Origin: Prescottella agglutinans
GTDB lineage: Bacteria > Actinomycetota > Actinomycetes > Mycobacteriales > Mycobacteriaceae
Length of the DNA stretch: 64,000 nucleotides
NCBI RefSeq assembly: GCF_004011865.1
Contig: NZ_RKLP01000011.1
Location: 62,001 to 126,000, forward strand
Direction of reading: 5' to 3'
Made by a program: the position numbers and the translations under genes. Below the pieces are notes generated by a model, which worked only from the letters and a program-made list of their open reading frames with translations, made no database searches and was not told the DNA's origin. Shown in pieces: positions 19,503 to 28,478 of this stretch. Every line of letters starts with the position of its first letter. The first letter of the stretch is position 1.

Positions 19503-20195
19503 CTACGCCAGCCCCACGACCTGGTCGAGGACCACGAGATGGTGCTCGAACAGCGCCGCCGGATCGGCGAAGGTGTCGGCGCCATACTGCCCGAACACCT
19601 CGAAGTTCACCGCACCGAACAGCGCCGCCCAGGCCATCACGCCGCGGGCGAGGAGATCGTCGCGGACGGTCAGCCCCATCTCGCCCCGGATCCGGTCCAG
19701 GTCGGCGGCCAGCCCCGGATCGACGGACACCTCGGGCAGCGCGACCGCACCGGCTCGGTACGCGGCCTCGACGATGCCCACCATCGCGACGACGACCCGC
19801 GTCCCGGGACCGGTCGTGCGCTCGGCCGGCGCGTGATAGCCGGGCACCGGACTGCCGAAGAGCAGCGCGTACCGGGCGGGTTCGCGCACGGCCCACGCCC
19901 GCACGGCGCGGGCGAGCGCGTGCAACCGGCCGCGGTGGTCGTCGACCGGCAGCGCGTCCACGGCGGCGTTCACCTCCGCGCCCAACTCGGTGTAGCCGTC
20001 GACGACCAGCAACGTGAGCAGTTCGTCGCGGCTCGCGACGTACCGGTACACCGCCGACGAGACCACCCCGAGATCCCGCGCGACGGCCCGCAGCGACAGC
20101 GCGGCCGCGCCGTGGGTGGCGAGGTGTTCGCGTCCGATGCGGGTGATCTCGGCGAGCGTCTGCTCGCGGGCGCGTTCGCGCGGGGTGACGGTCAT
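19503..20195 (-). CDS. TetR family regulator with WHG-type C-terminal domain
   Basis: Repressor of 230 residues. The helix-turn-helix lies in AALSLRAVARDLGVVSSAVYRYVASRDELLTLL (about residues 29-61). The C-terminal half (GRLHALARAVRAWAVREPARYALLFGSPVPGY) is typical of TetR proteins with a WHG domain. It diverges from the epimerase gene at 20335. The intergenic region carries three copies of a GAGAGCA-N-TGCTCTC-type site, which strongly suggests autoregulation and control of the epimerase. Ligand unknown. Confidence 0.92.
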   Translation of the reverse strand: MTVTPRERAREQTLAEITRIGREHLATHGAAALSLRAVARDLGVVSSAVYRYVASRDELLTLLVVDGYTELGAEVNAAVDALPVDDHRGRLHALARAVRAWAVREPARYALLFGSPVPGYHAPAERTTGPGTRVVVAMVGIVEAAYRAGAVALPEVSVDPGLAADLDRIRGEMGLTVRDDLLARGVMAWAALFGAVNFEVFGQYGADTFADPAALFEHHLVVLDQVVGLA

Positions 20196-20217
20196 GCCCC
20201 CACCCTGCCCGAGAAAC

Positions 20218-20300
20218 GAGAGCACTGTCAACAAAAGAGAGCACTGCTCTTGACATCGCCGCAACGAGGGCGCATGGTGAGAAAAGAGAGCAGTGCTCTC
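20218..20300. promoter_or_regulatory. Three TetR operator-like sites between the TetR and epimerase genes
   Basis: A perfect 15-bp palindrome, GAGAGCA-G-TGCTCTC, lies at 20286-20300. A second copy, AGAGCA-C-TGCTCT, lies at 20238-20250. A third, weaker copy (GAGAGCACTGTC) lies at 20218-20229. They fill most of the 139-bp divergent region and probably bind the adjacent TetR protein. Confidence 0.75.
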
Positions 20301-20334
20301 GGTTCTGGAATCTCCTAGAGAAAGCGAGCACGCA

Positions 20335-21282
20335 ATGTCGAATCTGCAGGTAGTGACCGGGGCGGGACCCGTCGGCTGGACCGTCGCCGAGCAGTTGGCG
20401 GACGCCGGCCACGACGTGCGGGTGCTGACCCGTTCGGGCAGCGGGCCGGTCCATCCGCGGATCGAACGCCGGAAGGTGGACGTCTCCGATCCCGCGGCCC
20501 TCGCGCCGGCGCTCGAGGGCGCCACCGCGGTCTTCCACTGCATCCACGGCTCCGCCTACGACGCCCGGGCCTGGGAGCGTGAACTGCCCGCCGCCGAGCG
20601 GGTGGTGATGGACGCCGCCCAGCGCATCGGTGCCGTCGTGGTGTTCCCGGAGAGCCTGTACTCGTACGGCCGCCCCGACGGCCCGATGACCGAGGACAGC
20701 CCGCGCACCGCGACCACCGGAAAGCTCGGCGTCCGCACCCGACTGCTCGCGGCCCGCGCCGCGCACCCGGTCCCCACGGTCAGCGTCGTCGCGTCCGACT
20801 TCTTCGGACCGCACGTCCGCGGCGCACACGCGGGCGAGCGGATGGTGCCGTCGGCGTTGGCCGGGAAGACCATTCGCGTGATGGGACGCGCCGACGTCGT
20901 CCATTCGTTCACGTACGTGCCGGACCTGGCGGCGGCGATGATCGCCGCCGCGCACGACACCCGACTGTGGAACACCGTGCTGCACGCGCCCACCGCGCCG
21001 GCGGTGACGCAACGACAGATGGTGGAGACCTTCGCGAACGCGGCGCAGGTGTCCGCACCGAAGGTCGGCACGCTGCCGGGGTGGCTGCTGCGCACCGTCG
21101 GCGCGGTGCACCGCCCCACGCGGGAACTGGCCGAGACGCTGTACCAGTTCGAGGCCCCGTTCGTCATGGACTCGCACCGCAGCGAGCAGTTGCTGGGCCT
21201 GGCACCCACCCCGCTCGACGAGGCGGCCGCCGCGACCGTCCGGTGGTGGCGGAACGAGTTGACGGCGCGGGCCGACCGATAG
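20335..21282 (+). CDS. NAD-dependent epimerase/dehydratase-like (atypical SDR)
   Basis: Protein of 315 residues with an N-terminal Rossmann motif (VVTGAGPVGWTVAEQLADAGHDV) and an HCIHGSAYDARAWERELPAAERVV segment. The usual YxxxK site is not obvious; the region PESLYSYGRPDGPMTE occupies its place, as in some NmrA/atypical SDR proteins. I chose the ATG at 20335 because the Rossmann strand follows directly; the longer in-frame start would overlap the operator. Probably regulated by the divergent TetR. Substrate unknown. Confidence 0.82.
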   Translation: MSNLQVVTGAGPVGWTVAEQLADAGHDVRVLTRSGSGPVHPRIERRKVDVSDPAALAPALEGATAVFHCIHGSAYDARAWERELPAAERVVMDAAQRIGAVVVFPESLYSYGRPDGPMTEDSPRTATTGKLGVRTRLLAARAAHPVPTVSVVASDFFGPHVRGAHAGERMVPSALAGKTIRVMGRADVVHSFTYVPDLAAAMIAAAHDTRLWNTVLHAPTAPAVTQRQMVETFANAAQVSAPKVGTLPGWLLRTVGAVHRPTRELAETLYQFEAPFVMDSHRSEQLLGLAPTPLDEAAAATVRWWRNELTARADR

Positions 21283-21291
21283 GGTCACCAT

Positions 21292-22596
21292 GTGCGCAGA
21301 TGGAGTTCGGTTCGGGGGTCGTGGGCGGCCGCCGCGACGACGCTGCGCCACTCGCCCGGCCTCGCTCGCCTCACGGCGGTCCGGTTCGCGAGCCAGTTCG
21401 GCGACGGGCTGTTCCAGGCGGCGCTCGGCGGCGCGATCCTGTTCAATCCGGAACGCGAGACCGAACCGCTCGCGATCGCGGCCGGCTTCGCGGTGCTGCT
21501 GCTGCCGTACTCGGTGATCGGCCCGTTCGCGGGCGCGTTGCTCGACCGCTGGGACCGCCGCGCAGTGCTGCTGTGGGCAAACCTGCTGCGCGGCAGCCTC
21601 ATCCTCGTCATCGCGGCCCTGCTGATCGCCGGGGCGGGGGAGACGCCGCTGCTGATCCTGGCGCTCGCCGCGATCGGGGTCAGCCGGTTCGTTCTCGCGG
21701 GCGTCTCGGCGTCCCTGCCCCACGTGGTTCGTCAGAGTTGGTTGGTGCCAACCAATTCCGTGCTCGCCACCGCCGGGTCGGTGTTCTCGGCTCTCGGCGC
21801 CGCGACCGCCGTGACGATCATCGGTCTGGTGGGGGAGGGCGACCGGGGCTCCGGCGTGGCGGTGGCGGCCGGGGCGGTGGGGTCGGTGATCGCGGCGTGG
21901 GCGGTGAGCGGTTTCGCGCTCCATGCTCTCGGACCGACGGAGGTGGACACCGGCGCGACCGGATCGCTCGGGACCGTCACCGCGGTGCTGTCGGGCCTGC
22001 GCACCGGCGCGACGGCCGTCTGGAAGGCCCCCGGCGTGACCACCACGATGATCGGAATCGGCGTCCACCGCATCGCGTTCGGCATCAACACGCTCCTGAT
22101 GGTGCTCATCCTGCGGCACCCGGCGGCCGGGTCCACGCTGCCCGGCGGCCTCGCCGGCTTCGGCGTCGCGGTGGGTGCCACCGCCGCCGGCATGCTCCTG
22201 GCGGCGCTCGCGACGCCGTGGCTGATTCCCCGCCTCGGACGCTCGCGCACCGTCACCCTGGCGCTCGTCTTCGCGACCGTCGTGCAGGCCACGCTCATCG
22301 CGTCGCTGTCGCAACCGCTGCTGCTCGTGGGCGCGTTCCTGCTCGGCTTCGCCGGCCAGACCGTCAAGCTCACCGGCGACGCCGCGATGCAGATCGACAT
22401 CGACGACGACCGCCGCGGCCAGGTGTTCGCGCTGCAGGACACCGTCTTCAACATCGCGTTCTGCGCGTCCCTCGCCGCGGCGGCCACCGTGGTGGCACCG
22501 GACGGGCAGTCGCTCGGCCTGGTCCTCGCCGCCGCCGGGATCTACGCCCTCGGCGTCGTCGGGGTCGCGATCAACTCCCGCCGCACCGCCGCCTGA
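21292..22596 (+). CDS. MFS transporter
   Basis: Membrane protein of 434 residues with about 11-12 hydrophobic helices. The start region FASQFGDGLFQAALGGAILF and the loop GALLDRWDRRAVLLWANL are of the enterobactin-exporter-like (EntS) MFS type. The GTG start lies 9 bp after the epimerase stop, so it is probably in the same operon and under the same TetR control. An ATG at 21290 is in a different frame. Export of a small molecule is likely. Confidence 0.85.
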   Translation: MRRWSSVRGSWAAAATTLRHSPGLARLTAVRFASQFGDGLFQAALGGAILFNPERETEPLAIAAGFAVLLLPYSVIGPFAGALLDRWDRRAVLLWANLLRGSLILVIAALLIAGAGETPLLILALAAIGVSRFVLAGVSASLPHVVRQSWLVPTNSVLATAGSVFSALGAATAVTIIGLVGEGDRGSGVAVAAGAVGSVIAAWAVSGFALHALGPTEVDTGATGSLGTVTAVLSGLRTGATAVWKAPGVTTTMIGIGVHRIAFGINTLLMVLILRHPAAGSTLPGGLAGFGVAVGATAAGMLLAALATPWLIPRLGRSRTVTLALVFATVVQATLIASLSQPLLLVGAFLLGFAGQTVKLTGDAAMQIDIDDDRRGQVFALQDTVFNIAFCASLAAAATVVAPDGQSLGLVLAAAGIYALGVVGVAINSRRTAA

Positions 22597-22600
22597 GCAC

Positions 22601-23122
22601 TCACGCCTCACCCCGGTGCACCGTGTCGAGGCGGCCGTCGCCGTCGCTGTCGGTCAGGCGCACCGACAGGCGGTCCGGGTCCTCCTCGGCCACCAGCACG
22701 GTGTCGTACCGGGCACCGTCGCGAGTCGAGACCAGCACGACGTCCGGTGACCCGTCGCCGTCCAGGTCGACGACGGCGTCGTCGACCTCCCCGTCACCGT
22801 CGTGGTCGGCGCTGCGCCACCCCGCCGGGGCCGGGGGCGGGGTGGACGGGAAGCGCTCGCGCGGCACCTCCTGCGCCCAGACGCCGCCGCGCGCCGGATC
22901 GGCGAACCAGCGGGCCGACGACCCTCCCGCGTCCAGCACCGCCCGGTCGACCACCCCGTCGCCGTCCGCATCCCACATCGCGTCGTCGAGCAGGCCGTCA
23001 CCGTCGAAATCCAGACGCACCGCGTCGAACACACCGTCGCCGTCGAGGTCCAGATCCGCCGCCGACGACCACACGCTCGGGTCGCCGTGGCCGGTGCCGA
23101 ACCAGTACTCGAGTGCTCCCAT
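22601..23122 (-). CDS. DxDxDG-repeat protein (DUF6802-like), putative calcium binder
   Basis: Protein of 173 residues. Six acidic repeats of the form D-x-D-G-D-G are present, for example DLDLDGDGVFDAV, DFDGDGLLDDA, DADGDGVVDRA and DSDGDGRLDT. These resemble the calcium-binding loops of EF-hands or thrombospondin type 3 repeats. There is no signal peptide from the ATG at 23122 (MGALEYWFGTGHGDPSVW). Similar short proteins occur in Rhodococcus and mycobacteria, with no established role. It converges on the MFS gene, with 4 bp between them. Confidence 0.7.
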   Translation of the reverse strand: MGALEYWFGTGHGDPSVWSSAADLDLDGDGVFDAVRLDFDGDGLLDDAMWDADGDGVVDRAVLDAGGSSARWFADPARGGVWAQEVPRERFPSTPPPAPAGWRSADHDGDGEVDDAVVDLDGDGSPDVVLVSTRDGARYDTVLVAEEDPDRLSVRLTDSDGDGRLDTVHRGEA

Positions 23123-23171
23123 ACCTGGGTGGACGCGCGGCGGCGCCGATCGGTTCCGTCGACGACCCCGC

Positions 23172-24278
23172 CTATGCGCCCGCGGCGGGACCGCCGGGAT
23201 ACACCGCCACCTCGGTGGCCTTGACCGCGAACCACACGTCGTCACCGGGGGTGAGGTCGAGTTCGGCGACCGCGCCGGCCGTGACGTCGGCCATGAGCCC
23301 GGGCGACCCGTCCCGGTGGTCCTCGGCCCGGACCCGGATGGCGTGCCCCTGCCCGCCCGACCCCTGCCGGCCCTCGATCTCCGCGATCCGTACGCGGAAC
23401 AGGTTGCGGGGGCTTCCTTCCGGGTGGATCCGGTGGATCGCGACCGCGGAGGGCGCGAACACCGCGACGGCGGGTTCACCGGGGACGCATCCGGTCTCGG
23501 CGATGCCGTGAACGGCCCCGGCGACGGTGTCCAGTCCGTCGGCGCCGACCTTGCCCGACAGCAGGTTGATCCCGGCGATCCGCGCCGCGAAGACGCTGCG
23601 TGGACGGGTGAGCACCCGATCCACCGACCCCGCCTCGACGATCCGGCCGCCGTCCACCACCACCGCGCGGTCGGCGAGCGAAAGCGCATCCAGCACATCG
23701 TGGGTCACGAGGATCGCGGTGCGGTCACCGGCGCGCAGGACCCGACGCAGCAGCGCCCGCACGGCCGGGGCCGCGCCGACGTCGAGGGCGGCCATCGGCT
23801 CGTCGAGCAGCAACAGTCCGGGTTCGGCGGCCAGCGCCCGCGCCACCGCGACGCGCTGCGCCTGGCCACCGGACAACTGCCGCGGACGCCGGTCCGCGAG
23901 CGCGACCGCGTCGACCTCCTCGAGCCACCGCGTCGCCGCCGCGTACGACTCGCGCCGACCCCGCCCGGCGCTGCGCGGTGCGAACGCGACGTTCTCCCGC
24001 ACCGTCAGGTGCGGGAACAACAGCGGCTCCTGGGCGAGAAGCCCCACCGATCGGCGGTGTGGTTGCACCGCAACATCTCTCGCAGTGTCGGTGAGGACGC
24101 GGTCGTCGAGCACAACGCGCCCGTCGTCGGGCCGCAGCAGACCGGCGACGACGTCGAGCAGCGTGGACTTGCCCGCGCCGTTGGGCCCGAGCACGGCGAG
24201 CACCTCGCCCGACGCGACCGCGAGTTCGACGTCGAGTCCGCGCGACGCGACCCGCGCGCGCACCTCGAGGCCGGTCAC
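23172..24278 (-). CDS. modC: Molybdate ABC transporter ATP-binding protein
   Basis: Powers molybdate import. It has 368 residues. Walker [10 protein letters not shown] is at residues 31-39, the signature is [15 protein letters not shown], and Walker [13 protein letters not shown] follows. A C-terminal TOBE domain (about residues 290-360, ending [22 protein letters not shown]) fits ModC. The start overlaps the modB stop, so the two are translationally coupled. Confidence 0.93.
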   Translation of the reverse strand: MTGLEVRARVASRGLDVELAVASGEVLAVLGPNGAGKSTLLDVVAGLLRPDDGRVVLDDRVLTDTARDVAVQPHRRSVGLLAQEPLLFPHLTVRENVAFAPRSAGRGRRESYAAATRWLEEVDAVALADRRPRQLSGGQAQRVAVARALAAEPGLLLLDEPMAALDVGAAPAVRALLRRVLRAGDRTAILVTHDVLDALSLADRAVVVDGGRIVEAGSVDRVLTRPRSVFAARIAGINLLSGKVGADGLDTVAGAVHGIAETGCVPGEPAVAVFAPSAVAIHRIHPEGSPRNLFRVRIAEIEGRQGSGGQGHAIRVRAEDHRDGSPGLMADVTAGAVAELDLTPGDDVWFAVKATEVAVYPGGPAAGA

Positions 24279-25081
24279 AGCGCACCCGCCGCGCGTCGGG
24301 TCCGGGCGCCGAGGACGATCGCGACGGCCACCACGACCAGCACCAGCGACAGTGCCACCGCGGCCTCCGGGTCGGTCTCGCGTTGCAGGTAGATCTCGAG
24401 CGGGAGGGTGCGCGTCACCCCCTGCAGGCTGCCGGCGAACGTGAGGGTGGCGCCGAATTCACCTAGCGCACGGGCGAAGGCGAGCACCGCACCGGACACC
24501 AGGCCGGGCAGCACCAGCGGCACCGTGACCCGGCACAGCACGGTGGTGGGCGGGGCCCCCAGTGTCGCCGCGACGGCCTCGTAGCGCCGACCGGCGGTGC
24601 GCAGGGCACCCTCGAGGCTGATCACGAGGAACGGAAGCGCGACGAACGTCTGAGCCAGCACCACCGCCGTGGTGGAGAAGGCGATCTGGATGCCCGCGAC
24701 CTCGAGGTGCCGACCGACCAACCCCTTCCGGCCGAAGGTGTAGAGCAGCGCCAGGCCGCCCACCACCGGGGGCAGCACCAGCGGCAGCAGCACCAGCGCG
24801 CGCAGCGCCGCCAGGCCCGGGAACCGGCATCGCGCCGACACCAGCGCCATCGGCACCCCCAGCAGGACGCACAGCACCGTGCTGACCGACGCCGTCTTCA
24901 GGCTCAGTTCGAGTGCCGCCAAGGATGATTCGGACGTCACCAGCTCGACGAAGTTGGCCCAGTCCACCCCGGCGAGCATCGCGACGAGCGGCAGCACCAC
25001 CAGGAGGCCGCCCGCGGCCGCGGAAACGTAGATCCAGGCCGGGAGTCCGGCCGGGATCCGCTCCGGCGGCCGGCCGGTCAC
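24275..25081 (-). CDS. modB: Molybdate ABC transporter permease
   Basis: Inner-membrane permease of 268 residues with about five or six helices. It has the EAA-type loop ([30 protein letters not shown]). The GTG start at 25081 overlaps the modA stop by the GTGA arrangement. It forms the channel for molybdate with ModA and ModC. Confidence 0.93.
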   Translation of the reverse strand: MTGRPPERIPAGLPAWIYVSAAAGGLLVVLPLVAMLAGVDWANFVELVTSESSLAALELSLKTASVSTVLCVLLGVPMALVSARCRFPGLAALRALVLLPLVLPPVVGGLALLYTFGRKGLVGRHLEVAGIQIAFSTTAVVLAQTFVALPFLVISLEGALRTAGRRYEAVAATLGAPPTTVLCRVTVPLVLPGLVSGAVLAFARALGEFGATLTFAGSLQGVTRTLPLEIYLQRETDPEAAVALSLVLVVVAVAIVLGARTRRAAGAL

Positions 25082-25866
25082 GGCGTGCCGAATCCCGCGT
25101 CGGACATCACCCGCCGACCCTCCGGGCCGATCACGAGCTCGACGAATTCTCCTGCCACTTCCCGATTCTCGGACTTGTTCAGGACCGCGATCGGGTAGGT
25201 GTTGACCACCTTCGCGGACTCGGGGAACGGGATCCCGGTGACCTTGCCGTCCGCGGCGGTGACGTCGGTGACGTAGACCAGCCCGGCGTCGGCCTGACCG
25301 GTGACGACCTTCCCGAGGACGTCGGTGACCGAGGACTCCTCGCTCACCGGGGACAGCCGCACCCCCGCCGCGTCCGCGACCCGGCGCGTCGCGGTCCCGC
25401 ACGGCACCTGCGGCGCGCAGACGACCAGGTGCACGTCGGGCCGCGCCAGGTCCGCGAACGACGTGATGTTCGCCGGGTTGCCCGGCGGGACGGCGATGGT
25501 GAGCACGTTGGTGGCGAAGTTGACCGGGTCGGCCGCGGTGAGGCCGGCGCCCCGCGCCTTGGTCATGTTCGCGGTGTCCGCAGACGCGAAGACGTCGCCG
25601 GGCGCGCCCTGGTCCAGCTGCGTGAACAGGTCGGAGGAGCCGCCGAAGTTGAACACCACCCGGGTCCCGGGGTGCGAGGCCTCGAAGCGCCGTCCCAGTT
25701 CGGTGAACGTCGAACGCAGCGACGCCGCCGCGAACACCGTGATCGATTCGGCGGGCTGCCGCGTGTCGGGCTCGGTGCCGGCGTCGGTCGCGCCCGACCC
25801 GCACCCGGCGACGGCCGTCGCCAGGACCGCGACGAGCGCCGCGACGGTGACCCGCAGTCGCCTCAC
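25078..25866 (-). CDS. modA: Molybdate-binding lipoprotein
   Basis: Captures molybdate outside the membrane. It has 262 residues. A lipoprotein signal peptide ([21 protein letters not shown], lipobox AVAGC) precedes the binding domain, which has [45 protein letters not shown] and [16 protein letters not shown]. The GTG start at 25866 overlaps the stop of the upstream regulator (GTGA). All four mod genes are coupled. Confidence 0.95.
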   Translation of the reverse strand: MRRLRVTVAALVAVLATAVAGCGSGATDAGTEPDTRQPAESITVFAAASLRSTFTELGRRFEASHPGTRVVFNFGGSSDLFTQLDQGAPGDVFASADTANMTKARGAGLTAADPVNFATNVLTIAVPPGNPANITSFADLARPDVHLVVCAPQVPCGTATRRVADAAGVRLSPVSEESSVTDVLGKVVTGQADAGLVYVTDVTAADGKVTGIPFPESAKVVNTYPIAVLNKSENREVAGEFVELVIGPEGRRVMSDAGFGTP

Positions 25867-26270
25867 GACGGTGCCCCCGGCGTCTCGACGATCACGGTCG
25901 TCGCCTTCACCACGGCGACGGCCACGCTGCCCGGCTCCAGCTTCAACTCCCGCGCCGACTCCGCGCTCATCAGCGAGACCACGGCGAACGGTCCGCACTG
26001 CATCTCCACCTGCGCCATCACCCCGTCGGCGACCACCCGGGTGACGAGGCCGACGAACCGGTTGCGCGCCGAGCTGCCCACCCCGAGCGGGTTCTCCGGC
26101 GCCGGCGCCGCGTTGGCGCGGGCGAAGTCGGCGAGCTGCTTGCCGTCGACGACCATGCGGCCGGCGTCGTCCTTGTGCGCGGCGAGTGTGCCGGCGTCGA
26201 CCCACCGCCGGACGGTGTCGTCGCTGACGCCGAGCAGCTGCGCGGCGTCGCGGATCCGGATGTCAGGCAT
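25863..26270 (-). CDS. Molybdenum-responsive regulator: MerR/excisionase-type HTH plus Mop/TOBE domain
   Basis: Protein of 135 residues. The N-terminal HTH ([27 protein letters not shown]) is of the excisionase/MerR type. The C-terminal about 70 residues form a Mop-like molybdate-binding domain ([24 protein letters not shown]...[29 protein letters not shown]). It is the first gene of the modABC operon, and a 14-bp palindrome lies just before it, so it probably represses its own operon when molybdate is plentiful. A TACACT element 6 nt before the ATG suggests a leaderless start. Confidence 0.85.
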   Translation of the reverse strand: MPDIRIRDAAQLLGVSDDTVRRWVDAGTLAAHKDDAGRMVVDGKQLADFARANAAPAPENPLGVGSSARNRFVGLVTRVVADGVMAQVEMQCGPFAVVSLMSAESARELKLEPGSVAVAVVKATTVIVETPGAPS

Positions 26271-26284
26271 CCACGGAGTGTAGA

Positions 26285-26298
26285 TCCGCAGATGCGGA
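26285..26298. promoter_or_regulatory. Palindrome upstream of the mod operon
   Basis: TCCGCA-GA-TGCGGA lies 15 bp before the regulator start and just upstream of its likely -10 (TACACT on the minus strand). It is a good candidate for the operator of the Mop-domain regulator. Confidence 0.5.
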
Positions 26299-26358
26299 AC
26301 CATCAATCGATCCGATCCGAATCTGCGATGCGTCCGGCCGGTCGGTCCTCCCGGCGGC

Positions 26359-27813
26359 TCAGCCCTTCTGCTGCTCCGCCCACCACTTCAGCAACTCCGC
26401 CTCCGCCTCGTCGCGGTCGAGGGGACCGCGGTCCAGGCGCAGCTCCTTGAGGTACTTCCACGCCTTGCCCACCTGCGGGCCCGCGGGAATGCCGAGCAGT
26501 TCCATGATCGCGTTGCCGTCGAGGTCCGGGCGCACCCGCGCCAGGTCCTCCTGCTCGGCGATCCGGGCGATCCTGACCTCGAGGTCGTCGTACGTGGCCT
26601 GCAGCGCCGCGGCGCGGCGCTTGTTGCGGGTGGTGCAGTCGGCGCGGACCAGCTTGTGCAGCCGCGGCAGCAGGTCGCCGGCGTCGGTGACGTAGCGGCG
26701 AACCGCCGAATCAGTCCACTGCCCCTTGCCGTACCCGTGGAACCGCAGGTGCAGGAACACCAGCTGACCCACCTCGTCGACCATCTGCTTGGAGTACTTC
26801 AGCGCCCGCATCCGCCGCCGCACCAGCTTGGCGCCGACGACCTCGTGGTGGTGGAAGCTGACGCCGCCGCCCGGCTCGTTGCGCTTGGTGTCGGGCTTGC
26901 CGATGTCGTGCAGCAGCGCCGCCCAGCGCAGCACCAGGTCCGGGTCGCCGTCTTCGAGGTCGATGGCCTGCCTGAGCACCGTCAGCGAGTGCCAGTACAC
27001 GTCCTTGTGCTGGTGGTGCTCGTCGATCTCGAGCTTCAGCTGGGGAATCTCCGGGATCACCCGGGCCGCCAGCCCCGTCTCGCACATGACGTTGATGCCG
27101 TCGATCGGGTACTCGCCGAGGATCAGCTTGTCGAGTTCCGTGCGCACCCGCTCGGCGGTGATCCGCTCGATCTGCCCGGCCATGTCGACGATCGCCTGAT
27201 GCACCCGCGACGCCAGGGTGAAGCCGAGTTGCGAGACGAACCGGCAGGCGCGCAGCATCCGCAGCGGATCGTCGTTGAACGAGATCTCGGGCGCCGCGGG
27301 GGTGTCCAGCACGCCGTCGAGCAGCGCGCCCATCCCGTCCAGCGGGTCGACGAACTCGAACGAGCCGTCCGCGCCGATCCGCACGGCCATCGCGTTGACC
27401 GTGAAGTCGCGGCGGACCAGGTCCTCCTCGAGCGTCGTGCCGTACTGCACCTCGGGATTGCGGGTGACGCCGTCGTAGGTGTCGGTGCGGTACGTCGTGA
27501 TCTCGATCTGATCGTCGCCCTTGGCCGCGCTGATCGTGCCGAACGCGATGCCGGTGTCCCACTGGTTGTCGGCCCAGCCGCGCAGGATGTCCTGCACCTG
27601 CTCGGGACGGGCGTCGGTGGTGAAGTCCAGATCGGTGCCGAGCCGGCCCAGGACCGCGTCGCGCACACTGCCGCCCACCAGGTACAGCTCGTGTCCGGCG
27701 TCGGCGAATCTGGCCCCGAGCGGGGTCAGAACGTCCGACAGGGTGCTCAGGGTCTCGTGCGCACCGCGGAGCAGTCGGGCACGCCGTTCGGCGTCGGGGG
27801 TGGGGGCATTCAC
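26359..27813 (-). CDS. pcnA: CCA tRNA nucleotidyltransferase
   Basis: Adds or repairs the CCA end of tRNAs. It has 484 residues from the GTG at 27813. The polymerase-beta motif [10 protein letters not shown] (from residue 47) is followed by the metal-binding LGTDLDF (D61, D63), [11 protein letters not shown], and the RNA-binding [16 protein letters not shown]-terminal HD domain ([12 protein letters not shown]) is typical of the actinobacterial enzyme. A TAAGGT box 8 nt upstream of the GTG points to a leaderless transcript. It diverges from the NUDIX gene, as in mycobacteria. Confidence 0.95.
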   Translation of the reverse strand: MNAPTPDAERRARLLRGAHETLSTLSDVLTPLGARFADAGHELYLVGGSVRDAVLGRLGTDLDFTTDARPEQVQDILRGWADNQWDTGIAFGTISAAKGDDQIEITTYRTDTYDGVTRNPEVQYGTTLEEDLVRRDFTVNAMAVRIGADGSFEFVDPLDGMGALLDGVLDTPAAPEISFNDDPLRMLRACRFVSQLGFTLASRVHQAIVDMAGQIERITAERVRTELDKLILGEYPIDGINVMCETGLAARVIPEIPQLKLEIDEHHQHKDVYWHSLTVLRQAIDLEDGDPDLVLRWAALLHDIGKPDTKRNEPGGGVSFHHHEVVGAKLVRRRMRALKYSKQMVDEVGQLVFLHLRFHGYGKGQWTDSAVRRYVTDAGDLLPRLHKLVRADCTTRNKRRAAALQATYDDLEVRIARIAEQEDLARVRPDLDGNAIMELLGIPAGPQVGKAWKYLKELRLDRGPLDRDEAEAELLKWWAEQQKG

Positions 27814-27923
27814 GTCAGCAAACCTTACCGAGGTCGACGACCGCCCGAACGCGCATGCAGCGCCCCAACCCACGAGGGCGTGGGAGTCCGGCCGGTCCTG
27901 GTTTGTCAACTACGATCAATGAG

Positions 27924-28478
27924 GTGTCCGCCGCCGAACGTGCAAACCGTAACCGCCGCTCCTCGCGGCGGCGCGGCGCGGGCGCCGGATCCGCCACGCC
28001 CCACATGCGGACCGTGCGCGAAACCTCCGCCGGGGGACTGGTCGTCGACGGCCTCGGCGGCCCCCGGGACAAACTGTGCGCCGCCCTGATCGGACGGACC
28101 GACCGCCGCGGCCGCCTGCTGTGGTCGCTGCCGAAGGGACACATCGAACAGGGCGAGACCGCCGAGCAGACCGCGATGCGCGAGGTCGCGGAGGAGACCG
28201 GCATCCGTGGTGCCGTCGTCGCCTCCCTCGGCAGCATCGATTACTGGTTCGTCACCGAGGGCCGGCGCGTGCACAAGACCGTGCACCACTACCTGATGCG
28301 GTCGCTCGGCGGTGAGCTGTCCGACGCCGACATCGAGGTCACCGAGGTGGCCTGGGTGCCGCTGTCCGAGCTGGACTCCCGCCTCGCCTACGCCGACGAG
28401 CGCAAGCTCGCGGAGATCGCCGGCCAACTCATCGCGGACATGGAACCCTCACGCACCAGGGGGTCCGACGCGGAATGA
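27924..28478 (+). CDS. NUDIX hydrolase (MutT4-type)
   Basis: Hydrolyses a nucleoside-diphosphate-linked compound. It has 184 residues. The NUDIX box is complete at residues 72-94 (G-x5-E-x7-REVAEE-x-GI). The N-terminus is basic ([13 protein letters not shown]). The gene occupies the position of mycobacterial mutT4 (Rv3908). The GTG at 27924 lies 7 nt after TACGAT, consistent with a leaderless start. Its stop overlaps the next start (ATGA), so it is coupled to the DUF6049 gene. Confidence 0.9.
   Translation: MSAAERANRNRRSSRRRGAGAGSATPHMRTVRETSAGGLVVDGLGGPRDKLCAALIGRTDRRGRLLWSLPKGHIEQGETAEQTAMREVAEETGIRGAVVASLGSIDYWFVTEGRRVHKTVHHYLMRSLGGELSDADIEVTEVAWVPLSELDSRLAYADERKLAEIAGQLIADMEPSRTRGSDAE

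Noticed and set aside
19066-22611. Very long minus-strand open frame of 1181 codons
   Set aside because: Only its last 111 codons encode a real protein (rhodanese). The rest is a GC-rich shadow of the TetR, epimerase and MFS genes.
20967-24392. Long plus-strand open frame of 1141 codons
   Set aside because: It crosses the MFS, DxDxDG and modC genes in the wrong frame, with Arg/Gly/Ala-rich low-complexity translation.
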